Source: Actinacidiphila sp. DG2A-62
Lineage (GTDB): Bacteria; Actinomycetota; Actinomycetes; Streptomycetales; Streptomycetaceae
Length of the DNA: 64,000 nucleotides
Assembly: GCF_035825295.1 (NCBI RefSeq)
Contig: NZ_JAYMGI010000002.1
Location: forward strand, 5,695,501 to 5,759,500
Direction of reading: 5' to 3'
The position numbers and the translations under genes were made by a program. Shown one piece after another: positions 24,885 to 33,610 of the stretch (its first letter is position 1; each line of letters begins with the position of its first letter). The notes beneath the pieces are model-generated. The model ran no database searches. It worked only from the letters and a program-made list of their open reading frames with translations, and was not told where the DNA came from.

Positions 24885-25872
24885 CCCCTAGACGAGTAAG
24901 TCCGAAGTCTGGGGGTTAGTGGTCGTAGGCGATCAGTGATCTGGTGATGGGGCTTCCGGTGTTGCGGTTGTGCCAGATGGCGGTGGTCAGGGCGAGGATG
25001 CGTTGGCCGATGCGGGCCAGGACTCCTTCTGGTGTTCTGGCGCCGTGGCGTTCGAGGTCGAGTTGGCCTTTGAGGGTGTCGTTGACGGACTCGATGAGCT
25101 GCCGGATCGGCTTGAGCAGGTGCTCGTCGGGGCGGGGTTTGCGGTTGCGGTAGCTGGGTCTGATCAGGGTCGGGCCCAGCTGCGCCAGGTGGGCGTCGAG
25201 CTGGTGGGAGACGTAGCCCTTGTCGCCGATGATGGTCTGCCCGGGGTGGGTGGCCGGCAGGTCGGGGTCGCGGGTGAGCATGTCGGCCAGGATTTCGCGT
25301 TCGTCGACCTTGGGGTTGGCCAGAGCCCAGGCGATGGGCAGTCCGCCGGGGGTGCACATCAGGTGCAGACGCAGGCCCCAGAAGAACCGTGAGTGCGAGG
25401 GGCAGTAGCCGTAGCCGGCCCATCCGGCCAGGTCGGAGCGTTTGGCCGTCGGGCGGGAGCGGGCGCATTCCACCGGTGTGGAGTCCACGACCCACACGTC
25501 GTCGTGCCACAGGTCGCTGTCGCGGGCCAGTGTGCGGATGAAGCGGCTGATCAGGGTGTTCGCGGCGCGTAGGCGTTTGTTGTAGCCGGACTGGCCGGGC
25601 AGGTAGGGGAACTCGGCCGACAGGTGGGTGCGGGTGTAGCGCAGCCATCTGGCCTCGGAGACGAAGCCGAGCAGTGCCTGCATGACCGCCAGCGTCAGCA
25701 GTTCGGCGTCCGACAGTCGGGGCGGGCGTCCTGAGCGCCGCGATCCTGCCAGACAGTCATCGATCTTCACGTAGAGTGCTGTCGCGAGGGCCTTGAGGTT
25801 TGTCGTCACACACAAACAACGAGGCCCTCGCGCCTTTGCACCCTGAAGACTTCGGACTTACTCATCTAGGGG
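24885..25872. mobile_element. IS982-family insertion sequence
   Basis: A 988-bp element bounded by 26-bp terminal inverted repeats (24885-24910 and 25847-25872) that match at 25 of 26 positions; the outer ends begin CCCCTAGA. It contains a single intact transposase gene. No target-site duplication is evident: the left flank ends CCGATCCGA and the right flank begins ATGCCGCG. It lies between the DUF1707 gene and the class I fumarase gene and breaks no recognisable gene. The near-identical ends and intact transposase suggest a fairly recent arrival. Confidence 0.9.
24916..25809 (-). CDS. IS982-family transposase
   Basis: DDE transposase of 297 residues, full length for the family. Family features: N-terminal TTNLKALATALYVKIDDCL, RLSDAELLTLAVMQALLGF, the catalytic Asp in VWVVDSTPVECARS, the central block SRFFWGLRLHLMCTPGGLP, the second Asp in IIGDKGYVS and the Glu in LIESVNDTLKGQLDLERHGA. 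I start at GTG 25809 (VTTNL), the usual IS982 beginning, rather than GTG 25815. The gene has lower GC bias and no strong ribosome site, unlike its neighbours, which fits horizontal entry. Confidence 0.93.
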   Translation of the reverse strand: MTTNLKALATALYVKIDDCLAGSRRSGRPPRLSDAELLTLAVMQALLGFVSEARWLRYTRTHLSAEFPYLPGQSGYNKRLRAANTLISRFIRTLARDSDLWHDDVWVVDSTPVECARSRPTAKRSDLAGWAGYGYCPSHSRFFWGLRLHLMCTPGGLPIAWALANPKVDEREILADMLTRDPDLPATHPGQTIIGDKGYVSHQLDAHLAQLGPTLIRPSYRNRKPRPDEHLLKPIRQLIESVNDTLKGQLDLERHGARTPEGVLARIGQRILALTTAIWHNRNTGSPITRSLIAYDH

Positions 25873-26027
25873 ATGCCGCGCGGGCGCCGCGGGGTCGCCG
25901 CTCGGGGGGCGGCCGGGCGACGCCGGGGCGCCGCCCGCTGAGGGGGACCTCACAGCGGCGCGCCCGCGCGCACGCCGTACCCTGGGAGCGCTTCAGCGTT
26001 GACGCAGCCGAGTGAGGAATGGCCCCC

Positions 26028-27683
26028 ATGCCCGAGTTTGTCTACACGGATCTGCTCCCGCTCGGCGAGGACACCACGCCGTACCGCCTGATCACCGCGG
26101 ACGGCGTGAGCACGTTCGAGGCGGACGGGCGCACCTTCCTGAAGGTCGAGCCGGAGGCGCTGCGCGCGCTCGCCGCCGAGGCGATGCACGACATCTCGCA
26201 CTACCTGCGCCCGGCCCACCTCGCGCAGCTGCGCCGCATCCTGGACGACTCGCAGGCCAGCCCCAACGACCGCTTCGTGGCCCTGGACCTGCTGAAGAAC
26301 GCCAACATCGCCGCCGCGGGCGTGCTGCCGATGTGCCAGGACACCGGCACCGCGATCGTCATGGGCAAGCGCGGCCAGAACGTCCTCACCCGGGGCGGCG
26401 ACGAGGAGGCGCTGTCGCGCGGCATCTACGACGCGTACACCAAACTCAACCTGCGGTACTCGCAGATGGCGCCGCTGACCATGTGGGACGAGAAGAACAC
26501 CGGCTCCAACCTGCCGGCCCAGATCGAGCTGTACGCGACCGACGGCGGCGCCTACAAGTTCCTGTTCATGGCCAAGGGCGGCGGCAGCGCCAACAAGTCC
26601 TTCCTCTACCAGGAGACCAAGGCGGTCCTCAACGAGGCGTCGATGATGCGCTTCCTGGAGGAGAAGATCCGCTCGCTGGGCACCGCGGCCTGCCCGCCGT
26701 ACCACCTGGCGATCGTGGTCGGCGGCACCAGCGCCGAGTTCGCGCTGAAGACCGCCAAGTACGCCTCCGCGCACTACCTGGACGAGCTGCCCGCCGAGGG
26801 CTCGCCGGCCGGACACGGCTTCCGCGACAAGGAGCTGGAGCAGAAGGTCTTCGAGCTGACCCAGACCATCGGCATCGGCGCGCAGTTCGGCGGCAAGTAC
26901 TTCTGCCACGACGTGCGGGTGGTACGGCTGCCGCGGCACGGCGCCTCCTGCCCGGTCGCCATCGCCGTCTCCTGCTCCGCGGACCGCCAGGCGCTGGCGA
27001 AGATCACCGCCGAGGGCGTCTTCCTGGAGCAGCTGGAGACCGACCCCGCGCGCTTCCTGCCCGAGACCACCGACGAGCACTTGGACGACGACGTGGTCCG
27101 CGTCGACCTCAACCGGCCGATGGACGAGATCCGCGCGGAGCTGACCAAGTACCCGGTCAAGACGCGGCTGTCGCTGTCGGGACCGCTGGTCGTCGCCCGC
27201 GACATCGCGCACGCGAAGATCAAGGAGCGGCTGGACGCGGGCGAGGAGATGCCGCAGTACCTGCGCGACCACGCCGTCTACTACGCCGGCCCCGCCAAGA
27301 CCCCCGAGGGCTACGCCTCCGGCTCCTTCGGCCCGACGACGGCCGGCCGCATGGACGCCTATGTCGAGCAGTTCCAGGCGGCCGGCGGCTCCTTCGTGAT
27401 GCTCGCCAAGGGCAACCGCTCCCGGCAGGTCACCGAGGCCTGCGCCGCGCACGGCGGCTTCTACCTCGGCTCCATCGGCGGCCCCGCCGCCCGCCTCGCC
27501 CAGGACTGCATCAAGAAGGTGGAGGTCCTGGAGTACGCCGAACTCGGCATGGAGGCCGTGTGGAAGATCGAGGTCGAGGACTTCCCGGCGTTCGTCGTCG
27601 TGGACGACAAGGGCAACGACTTCTTCAGCGACCCGGCCCCGTCGCCGACCTTCACGAGCATTCCGGTCCGCCCGGGGGCGTGA
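26028..27683 (+). CDS. Fumarate hydratase class I (iron-sulfur)
   Basis: Oxygen-sensitive [4Fe-4S] fumarase, 551 residues, of the two-domain FumA/FumB type. The N-terminal domain has PMCQDTGTAIVMGKRG with the first cluster Cys, then TAACPPYHLAIVVGG and YFCHDVRVVRLPRHGASCPV for the other ligands. The C-terminal domain begins near residue 370 (ELTKYPVKTRLSLSGPLVVA) and holds the KGNRS substrate motif. ATG 26028 is nine bases after GAGGA and is preferred over ATG 26019, which is only two bases away. Together with fumC this gives an aerobic-stable and an iron-dependent fumarase in the same chromosomal block. Confidence 0.95.
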   Translation: MPEFVYTDLLPLGEDTTPYRLITADGVSTFEADGRTFLKVEPEALRALAAEAMHDISHYLRPAHLAQLRRILDDSQASPNDRFVALDLLKNANIAAAGVLPMCQDTGTAIVMGKRGQNVLTRGGDEEALSRGIYDAYTKLNLRYSQMAPLTMWDEKNTGSNLPAQIELYATDGGAYKFLFMAKGGGSANKSFLYQETKAVLNEASMMRFLEEKIRSLGTAACPPYHLAIVVGGTSAEFALKTAKYASAHYLDELPAEGSPAGHGFRDKELEQKVFELTQTIGIGAQFGGKYFCHDVRVVRLPRHGASCPVAIAVSCSADRQALAKITAEGVFLEQLETDPARFLPETTDEHLDDDVVRVDLNRPMDEIRAELTKYPVKTRLSLSGPLVVARDIAHAKIKERLDAGEEMPQYLRDHAVYYAGPAKTPEGYASGSFGPTTAGRMDAYVEQFQAAGGSFVMLAKGNRSRQVTEACAAHGGFYLGSIGGPAARLAQDCIKKVEVLEYAELGMEAVWKIEVEDFPAFVVVDDKGNDFFSDPAPSPTFTSIPVRPGA

Positions 27684-27791
27684 GGCCGAACCCTTGCGGC
27701 GACGCGGTCTCCTTCGTCGTGCACACTCCACGGGCAAGGCCGAAGTCCTAGGCTGGTGAGCCCGGTTCGGGGACCTTCGGAGGGGGACGCA

Positions 27792-28226
27792 ATGCTGGTT
27801 GAGGCACTCATGGCGTTGTCGGCGACCGGTGGCGGGGCGATCGCCCAGGCCGCCGGCACGGACGTCTGGCACGCGGTGCGCGGACGGATCGCCCGGCTGC
27901 TGGGCAGAGGCGACGAGGCCCGCGAGCGCGTGGAGTTGGAGCGTCTGGACCGTACCCGGGCGGCGTTGGAGGCGGCGGCCGGCGGTGAGGCGGACCAGGT
28001 CCGCGCGGAGCATGCCGCGGTGTGGCGCAGCCGGCTGGAACTGCTGCTGGAGGAACTGCCCGAGCCGCAGCGGCAGGAGGCCGCGGCCGAACTGCGCGCG
28101 GTGGTCGAGGCGGTGGTGGCCGCCTCGCCGGCCGGGGGACAGAGCGTGCACAACGACTTCAGCGGCGCGACGTTCACCAAGTCCGCGGTGCAGGGCGGCG
28201 GCACACAGCACAACACCTTCAACTGA
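27792..28226 (+). CDS. Small helical protein with C-terminal RHIM/amyloid-like motif (candidate effector)
   Basis: 144-residue protein that I do not recognise by family name. Residues 1-25 form a hydrophobic helix (ALMALSATGGGAIAQAAG), followed by long amphipathic helices (DVWHAVRGRIARLLGRGDEA, LELLLEELPEPQRQEAAAEL) up to about residue 112. After a short SPAGGQ linker the C-terminus carries the 22-residue motif at 28155-28220 with core SAVQGGGTQHNTF, whose V-Q-G-G centre resembles RHIM cores. A helical head plus terminal motif matches the Bell-domain effectors paired with bacterial NLR-like proteins. GGAGGGGG lies upstream of the ATG. The stop is 17 bases before the receptor's start, so they form an operon. 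Confidence 0.75.
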   Translation: MLVEALMALSATGGGAIAQAAGTDVWHAVRGRIARLLGRGDEARERVELERLDRTRAALEAAAGGEADQVRAEHAAVWRSRLELLLEELPEPQRQEAAAELRAVVEAVVAASPAGGQSVHNDFSGATFTKSAVQGGGTQHNTFN

Positions 28227-28243
28227 CGGCGGGAGCAGGCCGG

Positions 28244-30763
28244 ATGGGGGAAAGAACAAGCCCAAGGGCCGCAACGGCAGGACTGCGCGCGGACGTTCCC
28301 AGCGGTCCGCCAGGCGGCCCCCCGGGGGATCGGCGTCGGCACAGGAGAGGCTGGGCGACGTCGGGCAGCCCGGGGAGCCGTACGCGCAGGGGCGCCGGCA
28401 GGGCGGCGCGCAGGACCACGGACAGGACCGCGCGCAGGAACGCGACTTCGCCGGGGCCCAGTTCAGGTACGCGGCGGCCCAGCAGCGCGGCACGCAGTAC
28501 AACACGTTCGTCCAGCAGTACGCGCCCGCGCCGTCCGCGCTGGACTCCCTCCCGGACCTCCCGGCGGAGTTCACCGGCCGCGACGAGGACCTCGCGCCGC
28601 TGCTGGCGCTGCTCGATCCCGGCGCGGGCGGCGGGCCGGGCGCCGGCTCCGGCAGCAGCACGGGCGGCGGCCCCGGTCACGGCGGCGGCCCCGGTCACGA
28701 GGGCGGCTCGGCGCCTGCATCCGGTTCCGCGCCTGCATCCGGCTCCGCGCCCGCATCCGGTTCCGCGCCCGTACGCCCGGTCGCCGTCGTGGCCGGCATG
28801 GGCGGCGTCGGCAAGACCACGCTCGCCTACGCCGTGGGCCACGAGGTCCTGCGGCGCGGCTGGTTCACCGGCGTCCTGCTGGTGGACCTGCGCGGCTACG
28901 ACCCACCAGGCCCTGCCCGAGCAGTCCCTCGACGCTCTGCTGCGGCGGCTCGGCGTACCGCCCGAGCACATCCCGCCGACCGGCGCGGACCGCGAGGTGT
29001 TCTACCGCTCGCACCTGGCCGAACGCGCCCGCAAGGGCGAACGGCTGCTCGTCATCGCCGACAACGCCTCCAGCGCCGCCCAGGTCAGGCCGCTGCTGCC
29101 GCCCGGCCCGCACGGCCTGATCGCCACCTCGCGCAAAGCGCTGCCCGGCATCGGCCGCCCGCGCTCGCTGCACCAGCTCCAGCCGGACGACGCGGTCACC
29201 CTGCTGGACCTGGCCCTGCGCGAGGCCGACCCCGGGGACCTGCGGGTGCGGGAGGACCGGGAGGCCGCCGAGAAGGTGGTGACCGCGTGCGGCTGCCTGC
29301 CGCTGGCGCTCCAGATCGTCGCCGCGCTGCTCGTGCAGGACCCCGGCCAGCCGCTGGCCGAGCGCGCCGCCCGCCTCACCGCGGGGGAGGGCCGGCTGGA
29401 CAGCCTCGACGACGGCGAACGCGACCTGCGCACGGTCTTCGACCAGACCTTCGAGAGCCTCACCCCGCAGCAGCAGGACCTCTTCCGCCTGCTCTCGCTC
29501 AACGCCGGCCCCGACATCTCCACCGCGGCGGCGGCCGCCCTCACCCACCAGACCTCGACGGCCATCGACCACCAGCTCGGCCGACTCGCCGCCGCCCACA
29601 TGCTCAACCGCGGTGCCACCCGCGGCCGTTGGCAGATGCACGACCTGCTCCGCGACTACGCCGAGGAGCAGGCCGCCGCCCACGTCGCCGACAACCGCCC
29701 GGCCCGCCGCAAGTACGACCAGGCGCGCGGGCGGCTGGTCGACTACTACGTGAAGTGGGGCGAGGCCGGCCTCACCCATGTCGAGCTCTCGTCGGGGCAG
29801 TTGCAGCCGTCCCCGGAGTTCGCGGACCGGGACGCCGCAATGCGCTGGATGGACGACGAGTGGGGCAACCTCGTGGGCATGGCTCACGCCACCGCGCCCT
29901 CGACGGCCACGGCGCGCCTTTCCGTCGTCCTCATCCCCTATCTGCAGCACCGCCATCTGTGGGACGACGCCCTGGCGGTGGCGGCACTGGGTCTGGACTC
30001 GGTCCGCACGATGGGGGACCACCGCAACGAACCCGGTGGGTGGGGCAACCTCGGCAGGGTACTTTTCGGGCTGTCCCGATACGAGGAGGCGCTGGAGGCG
30101 AGCACCACCGCGCGTGACCTCTCCCGGAGGATCGGAAACGTCACCGGCGAGGCCACCGCTCTGCACAACGTCGGCTCCGCTCTGCGGAAGCTGACGCGGT
30201 ACGAGGAAGCGCTGGACGCGCTCGCCACGGCGCTGGAGTTGAACGAGCGGATCGGCGACATCTCCCGCCAGGCCGCGGTGTGGAACGAGAGGGGCAACGT
30301 CCTCAACGACACAGGCCGGCACGAGGAGGCGCTCGCCGCCCACAGGTCGGGCTGTGCCCTCAGCGAGCAGGTCGCATACCCCTATGGCATGGCCATCAAC
30401 AGGAACAACATGGGAACCGCGCTCCGGGCCCTCGGACGCTACGAGGAAGCCGTGGCCGAGGGCAGGGTCGCCGCCGAGACGCTGGAGGGCGAGGGGGATC
30501 TCACGCGAGCCGGCGAGGCGTACGCCGAACTGGCGACCACGCTCGCCATGTCGGGAGCGCCGACCGCGCAGGTGCGGGACACCTGGCTGCGCTCGGCCTC
30601 CTGCTACGAGGCGGCGGGCGCGGCCGACAAGGCGCGGGAGTCGCGCGCGAAGGCGGAGGGCGACGCGGATGGAGCCGACGTGGAGGGAGCCGACGCGGAT
30701 CGAGCCAAACCGGACCGACCCGACGCGGATCGAGCCGACGCGGATCGAGCCGACGCGGACTGA
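28244..30763 (+). pseudogene. NB-ARC/TPR (NLR-like) receptor, frame broken twice as sequenced
   Basis: STAND-class regulatory ATPase. ATG 28244 has GGGAG nine bases upstream. The N-terminal segment, in another frame, holds a motif (28444-28509, ending RGTQYNTF) matching the C-terminus of the preceding protein. Then come PAEFTGRDEDLAPL, the P-loop GMGGVGKTTLAYAV, LLVDLRGYD, RLLVIADNASS, LIATSRK, GCLPLALQI and MHDLLRDYAEEQ, followed by about five TPR units (RYEEALE, RHEEALA) and a repetitive acidic tail. The frame shifts once between 28250 and 28440, probably in the run CCCCCCGGGGG, and back at 28902-28904, where removing one C gives GYDHQALPEQS. Start and C-terminus share a frame, so the two changes compensate. 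Sequencing error is likely. Confidence 0.75.
30664..30762 (+). repeat. 15-bp repeats encoding the receptor's acidic tail
   Basis: Degenerate units like GACGCGGATCGAGCC, giving DADRA-type repeats (PDADRADADRADAD) at the very C-terminus of the NB-ARC/TPR protein. Confidence 0.75.
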
Positions 30764-30769
30764 GCCGGG

Positions 30770-31096
30770 TCACTCCTCCGCATCGTCCGGGACCGGGCGG
30801 CGGGCCTCCTCCGCGTCGACGAAAGCCTGCTCGGCCGCGCCCCGCGCGAGCTCCGCGGCCTCGTCGGCGTCCTCGTCCGCGGCCAGAGCGGCGTCGAGGC
30901 GGGCGCGGGCGCCCTCCAGCCAGTGGCGGCACACGCGGGCCAGTTCCTCGCCGCGCTCCCACAGCGCGAGCGACTCCTCCAGCGTGGCGCCGCCCGCCTC
31001 CAGGCGGCGGACGACGTCGATCAGCTCGTCGCGCGCCTGCTCGTAGCCGGGGGTCGAGGTCGGCGCCGACGTCGCTTTGGGGTCCTGGTCTGCCAT
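30770..31096 (-). CDS. xseB: Exodeoxyribonuclease VII small subunit
   Basis: 108-residue small subunit of exonuclease VII, which degrades single-stranded DNA with XseA. The helical core GYEQARDELIDVVRRLEAGG, ATLEESLALWERGEELARVC is the XseB signature (about residues 18-65). The C-terminal 40 residues are Asp/Glu/Ala-rich, longer than the minimal family. ATG 31096 has TAGGCT (complement of 31104-31109) seven bases upstream and no ribosome site, so it is a leaderless candidate. It is convergent with the NB-ARC gene, six bases apart. Confidence 0.93.
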   Translation of the reverse strand: MADQDPKATSAPTSTPGYEQARDELIDVVRRLEAGGATLEESLALWERGEELARVCRHWLEGARARLDAALAADEDADEAAELARGAAEQAFVDAEEARRPVPDDAEE

Positions 31097-31119
31097 GTCC
31101 GCCAGCCTAGGGCGTACCG

Positions 31120-31193
31120 CCGACGCTCCCGGCCACCTGGCCGCCCGGCCGACGCTCCCGGCCACCCGGCCACCGCGCCCGGCCGACGCTCCC
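31120..31193. repeat. Short imperfect repeats between xseA and xseB
   Basis: Three copies of CCGACGCTCCCGGCCAC (third truncated) at 31120, 31149 and 31183, in the non-coding gap between the two exonuclease genes. Confidence 0.7.
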
Positions 31194-31221
31194 AGGCTCC
31201 CAGCCGCCCCGGGCCCCGCCG

Positions 31222-32433
31222 TCAGTCCTCGCCGACCCGTACCGCGAACCCGCCCTCCGCGACCCGCGCCCGCAGCCGGTCGCCGGGCGCGACCTCCGCG
31301 GCGGAGCGCACCGCCGCGCCGTCCTCGCGCTGCAGCACCGCGTACCCGCGGCGCAGCGTCGCGGCGGGGGAGAGGGCGACCACGCGCGCCAGGGTGTGCG
31401 CGAGGTCCGCGTCCGCCCGGTCCAGCGCGTGCCGCAGGCCGCGGCGGGCCCGGTCGACCCGGTCGGCGACGTCCGCCGCCCGCTCCTCGACCATCCGGTA
31501 CGGCTGCGCCAGCGACGGCCGGCTCAGCGCCGCCGCGAGCCCGCGCTCCTCGCGGTCCAGCAGCCCGCGCACCACCCGCAGCGCGCGCTCCCTGACCTGC
31601 CGGACCCGTTCCAGCTCCTCGCGCACGTCCGGCACGACCCGCTTGGCCGCGTCGGTCGGCGTGGACGCCCGCAGGTCCGCGACGAGGTCCAGCAGCGGCG
31701 CGTCCGGCTCGTGCCCGATCGCCGAGACCACCGGCGTACGGCACTGCGCGACCGCACGGATCAGGCGCTCGTCGGAGAAGGGCAGCAGGTCCTCCACGCT
31801 GCCGCCGCCGCGCGCCACGATGATCACGTCGACGCCCGGGTGCTCGTCCAGCGCGCGCACCGCCTCGATCACCCGCGGCACCGCCGACGCGCCCTGCACC
31901 GGCACGTTGCGCACCTCGAAGCGCACCGCGGGCCAGCGCAGCCGGGCGTTCTCCCGCACGTCCCGCTCGGCGGCCGAGGCGCGGCCGGTGACCAGGCCGA
32001 TCAGCTGCGGCAGGAACGGTATCGGCCGCTTGCGGTCCATCGCGAACAGCCCCTCGGCGGCCAGCGTCCGCTTCAACTGCTCCAGCCGCGCGAGCAGTTC
32101 GCCGATGCCGACCGGCCGGATCTCGGCCGCCCGCAGCGACAGGGTGCCGCGCGGGCCGTACCACTCGGGCTTCGCGTGCAGCACCACCCGCGCACCCTCG
32201 CCGACCACGTCGGCCACCTGTTCGTACACGCCGCGGAAGCACGTCACCGGGATCGACACGTCCCGCGAGGGGTCGCGCAGCGTCATGAAGACCACGCCCG
32301 CGCCCGGCCGCCGGGACAGCTGGGTGATCTGCCCCTCCACCCACACCGCGCCGAGCCGGTCGATCCAGCCGCCGATCAGCCGCGACACCTCGCCGACCGG
32401 GATCGGCGCGTCCGCCGAGGTGTTCAGAGCCAT
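31222..32433 (-). CDS. xseA: Exodeoxyribonuclease VII large subunit
   Basis: Catalytic subunit of exonuclease VII, 403 residues. The N-terminal OB fold is VGEVSRLIGGWIDRLGAVWV plus GQITQLSRRPGAGVVFMTLR. The catalytic domain shows FLPQLIGLVTGRASAAERDV, VDVIIVARGGGSVEDLLPFS and VVSAIGHEPDAPLLDLVADL, with ASTPTDAA, all family hallmarks. A coiled-coil region and C-terminal RRGYAVLQ segment follow. ATG 32433 is preferred over 32457 because TAGGGT (complement of 32441-32446) lies seven bases upstream, a leaderless promoter pattern shared with xseB. The two subunit genes are 125 bases apart and may each have a promoter. Confidence 0.95.
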   Translation of the reverse strand: MALNTSADAPIPVGEVSRLIGGWIDRLGAVWVEGQITQLSRRPGAGVVFMTLRDPSRDVSIPVTCFRGVYEQVADVVGEGARVVLHAKPEWYGPRGTLSLRAAEIRPVGIGELLARLEQLKRTLAAEGLFAMDRKRPIPFLPQLIGLVTGRASAAERDVRENARLRWPAVRFEVRNVPVQGASAVPRVIEAVRALDEHPGVDVIIVARGGGSVEDLLPFSDERLIRAVAQCRTPVVSAIGHEPDAPLLDLVADLRASTPTDAAKRVVPDVREELERVRQVRERALRVVRGLLDREERGLAAALSRPSLAQPYRMVEERAADVADRVDRARRGLRHALDRADADLAHTLARVVALSPAATLRRGYAVLQREDGAAVRSAAEVAPGDRLRARVAEGGFAVRVGED

Positions 32434-32593
32434 GCCCGCCACCCTAGCCCGCGCCACGGACAGGCCGGCGGCCCGGCAGGCGCGCGCCCCGCGGCCCCGG
32501 CGCGCCCGTCGTCACCCCACGCGCCGGGGCAGTTGTCCACAGGCGCCCGCCGCCGCCCACCGTCACCGGGGGTGATCCCCGTACGATGGGCGC

Positions 32594-33580
32594 ATGACCA
32601 CTGACACCACCCGCCGTGTCCTGCTCGCCGCCCCTCGCGGCTACTGCGCGGGCGTCGACCGCGCCGTCATCACCGTCGAGAAGGCGCTGGAGCAGTACGG
32701 CGCGCCGGTCTACGTCCGCAAGCAGATCGTCCACAACAAGTACGTCGTGCAGACCCTGGAGAAGAAGGGCGCGATCTTCGTCGACGAGACGCAGGAAGTG
32801 CCCGAGGACGCCATCGTGATCTTCTCCGCGCACGGCGTCGCCCCGGTCGTGCACGAGGAGGCCGCCGAGCGCCGCCTCGCCTCCATCGACGCGACGTGCC
32901 CGCTGGTGACCAAGGTCCACAAGGAGGCCCGGCGGTTCGCCGACTCCGACTACGACATCCTGCTCATCGGCCACGAGGGCCATGAGGAGGTCATCGGCAC
33001 CATGGGCGAGGCCCCGGAGCGGATGCACCTGGTGGACGGCCCCGAGGACGCCGCCAAGGTCCGGGTCCGGGACGAGGACAAGGTGGTGTGGCTCTCGCAG
33101 ACCACGCTGTCGGTGGACGAGACCATGGAGACGGTGGACGCGCTGAAGAACCGCTTCCCGAACCTCCTCTCACCGCCCAGCGACGACATCTGCTACGCCA
33201 CCCAGAACCGCCAGGTCGCGGTGAAGCAGATCGCCGCGGAGGCGGACCTGGTGATCGTGGTCGGCTCCCGCAACTCCTCGAACTCCATCCGCCTGGTCGA
33301 GGTCGCCCTGCAGTCCGGCGCGGGCGCCTCCCACCTGGTGGACTTCGCCGAGGAGTGCGAGGACGCCTGGCTGGAGGGCGTCGCCACGGTCGGCGTCACC
33401 TCGGGCGCCTCGGTGCCGGAGGTCCTGGTCGACGGCGTCCTGGAGTGGCTGGCCGCGCGCGGCTTCGCCGATGTGTCGGTGGTGACGTCGGCGAAGGAGT
33501 CGATCCAGTTCTCGCTGCCCAAGGAACTCCGCCGCGACCTGCGTGCGGAGGCCGCCGCCCGGGCATCTGCCGAGAGGTGA
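32594..33580 (+). CDS. ispH: 4-hydroxy-3-methylbut-2-enyl diphosphate reductase
   Basis: Last enzyme of the MEP isoprenoid pathway, a [4Fe-4S] protein giving IPP and DMAPP, 328 residues. The three cluster Cys are in APRGYCAGVDRAV, SIDATCPLVTKVHKEARR and DDICYATQNRQVA. The HGV motif (FSAHGVAPVVHEEA), EVIGTMGE and SRNSSNSIRLVEVA are also present. TACGAT at 32582-32587 ends six bases before the ATG and no Shine-Dalgarno is visible, so translation is probably leaderless. It is divergent from xseA. Its product feeds the prenyltransferase encoded at 6737. Confidence 0.97.
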   Translation: MTTDTTRRVLLAAPRGYCAGVDRAVITVEKALEQYGAPVYVRKQIVHNKYVVQTLEKKGAIFVDETQEVPEDAIVIFSAHGVAPVVHEEAAERRLASIDATCPLVTKVHKEARRFADSDYDILLIGHEGHEEVIGTMGEAPERMHLVDGPEDAAKVRVRDEDKVVWLSQTTLSVDETMETVDALKNRFPNLLSPPSDDICYATQNRQVAVKQIAAEADLVIVVGSRNSSNSIRLVEVALQSGAGASHLVDFAEECEDAWLEGVATVGVTSGASVPEVLVDGVLEWLAARGFADVSVVTSAKESIQFSLPKELRRDLRAEAAARASAER

Positions 33581-33610
33581 GCTTTCCCGCCCGCCCCTAC
33601 CGTGGAGGCC

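Noticed and set aside
24875..25880. Target-site duplication for the IS982 element
   Set aside because: Direct comparison of left (CCGATCCGA) and right (ATGCCGCG) flanks shows no convincing repeat.
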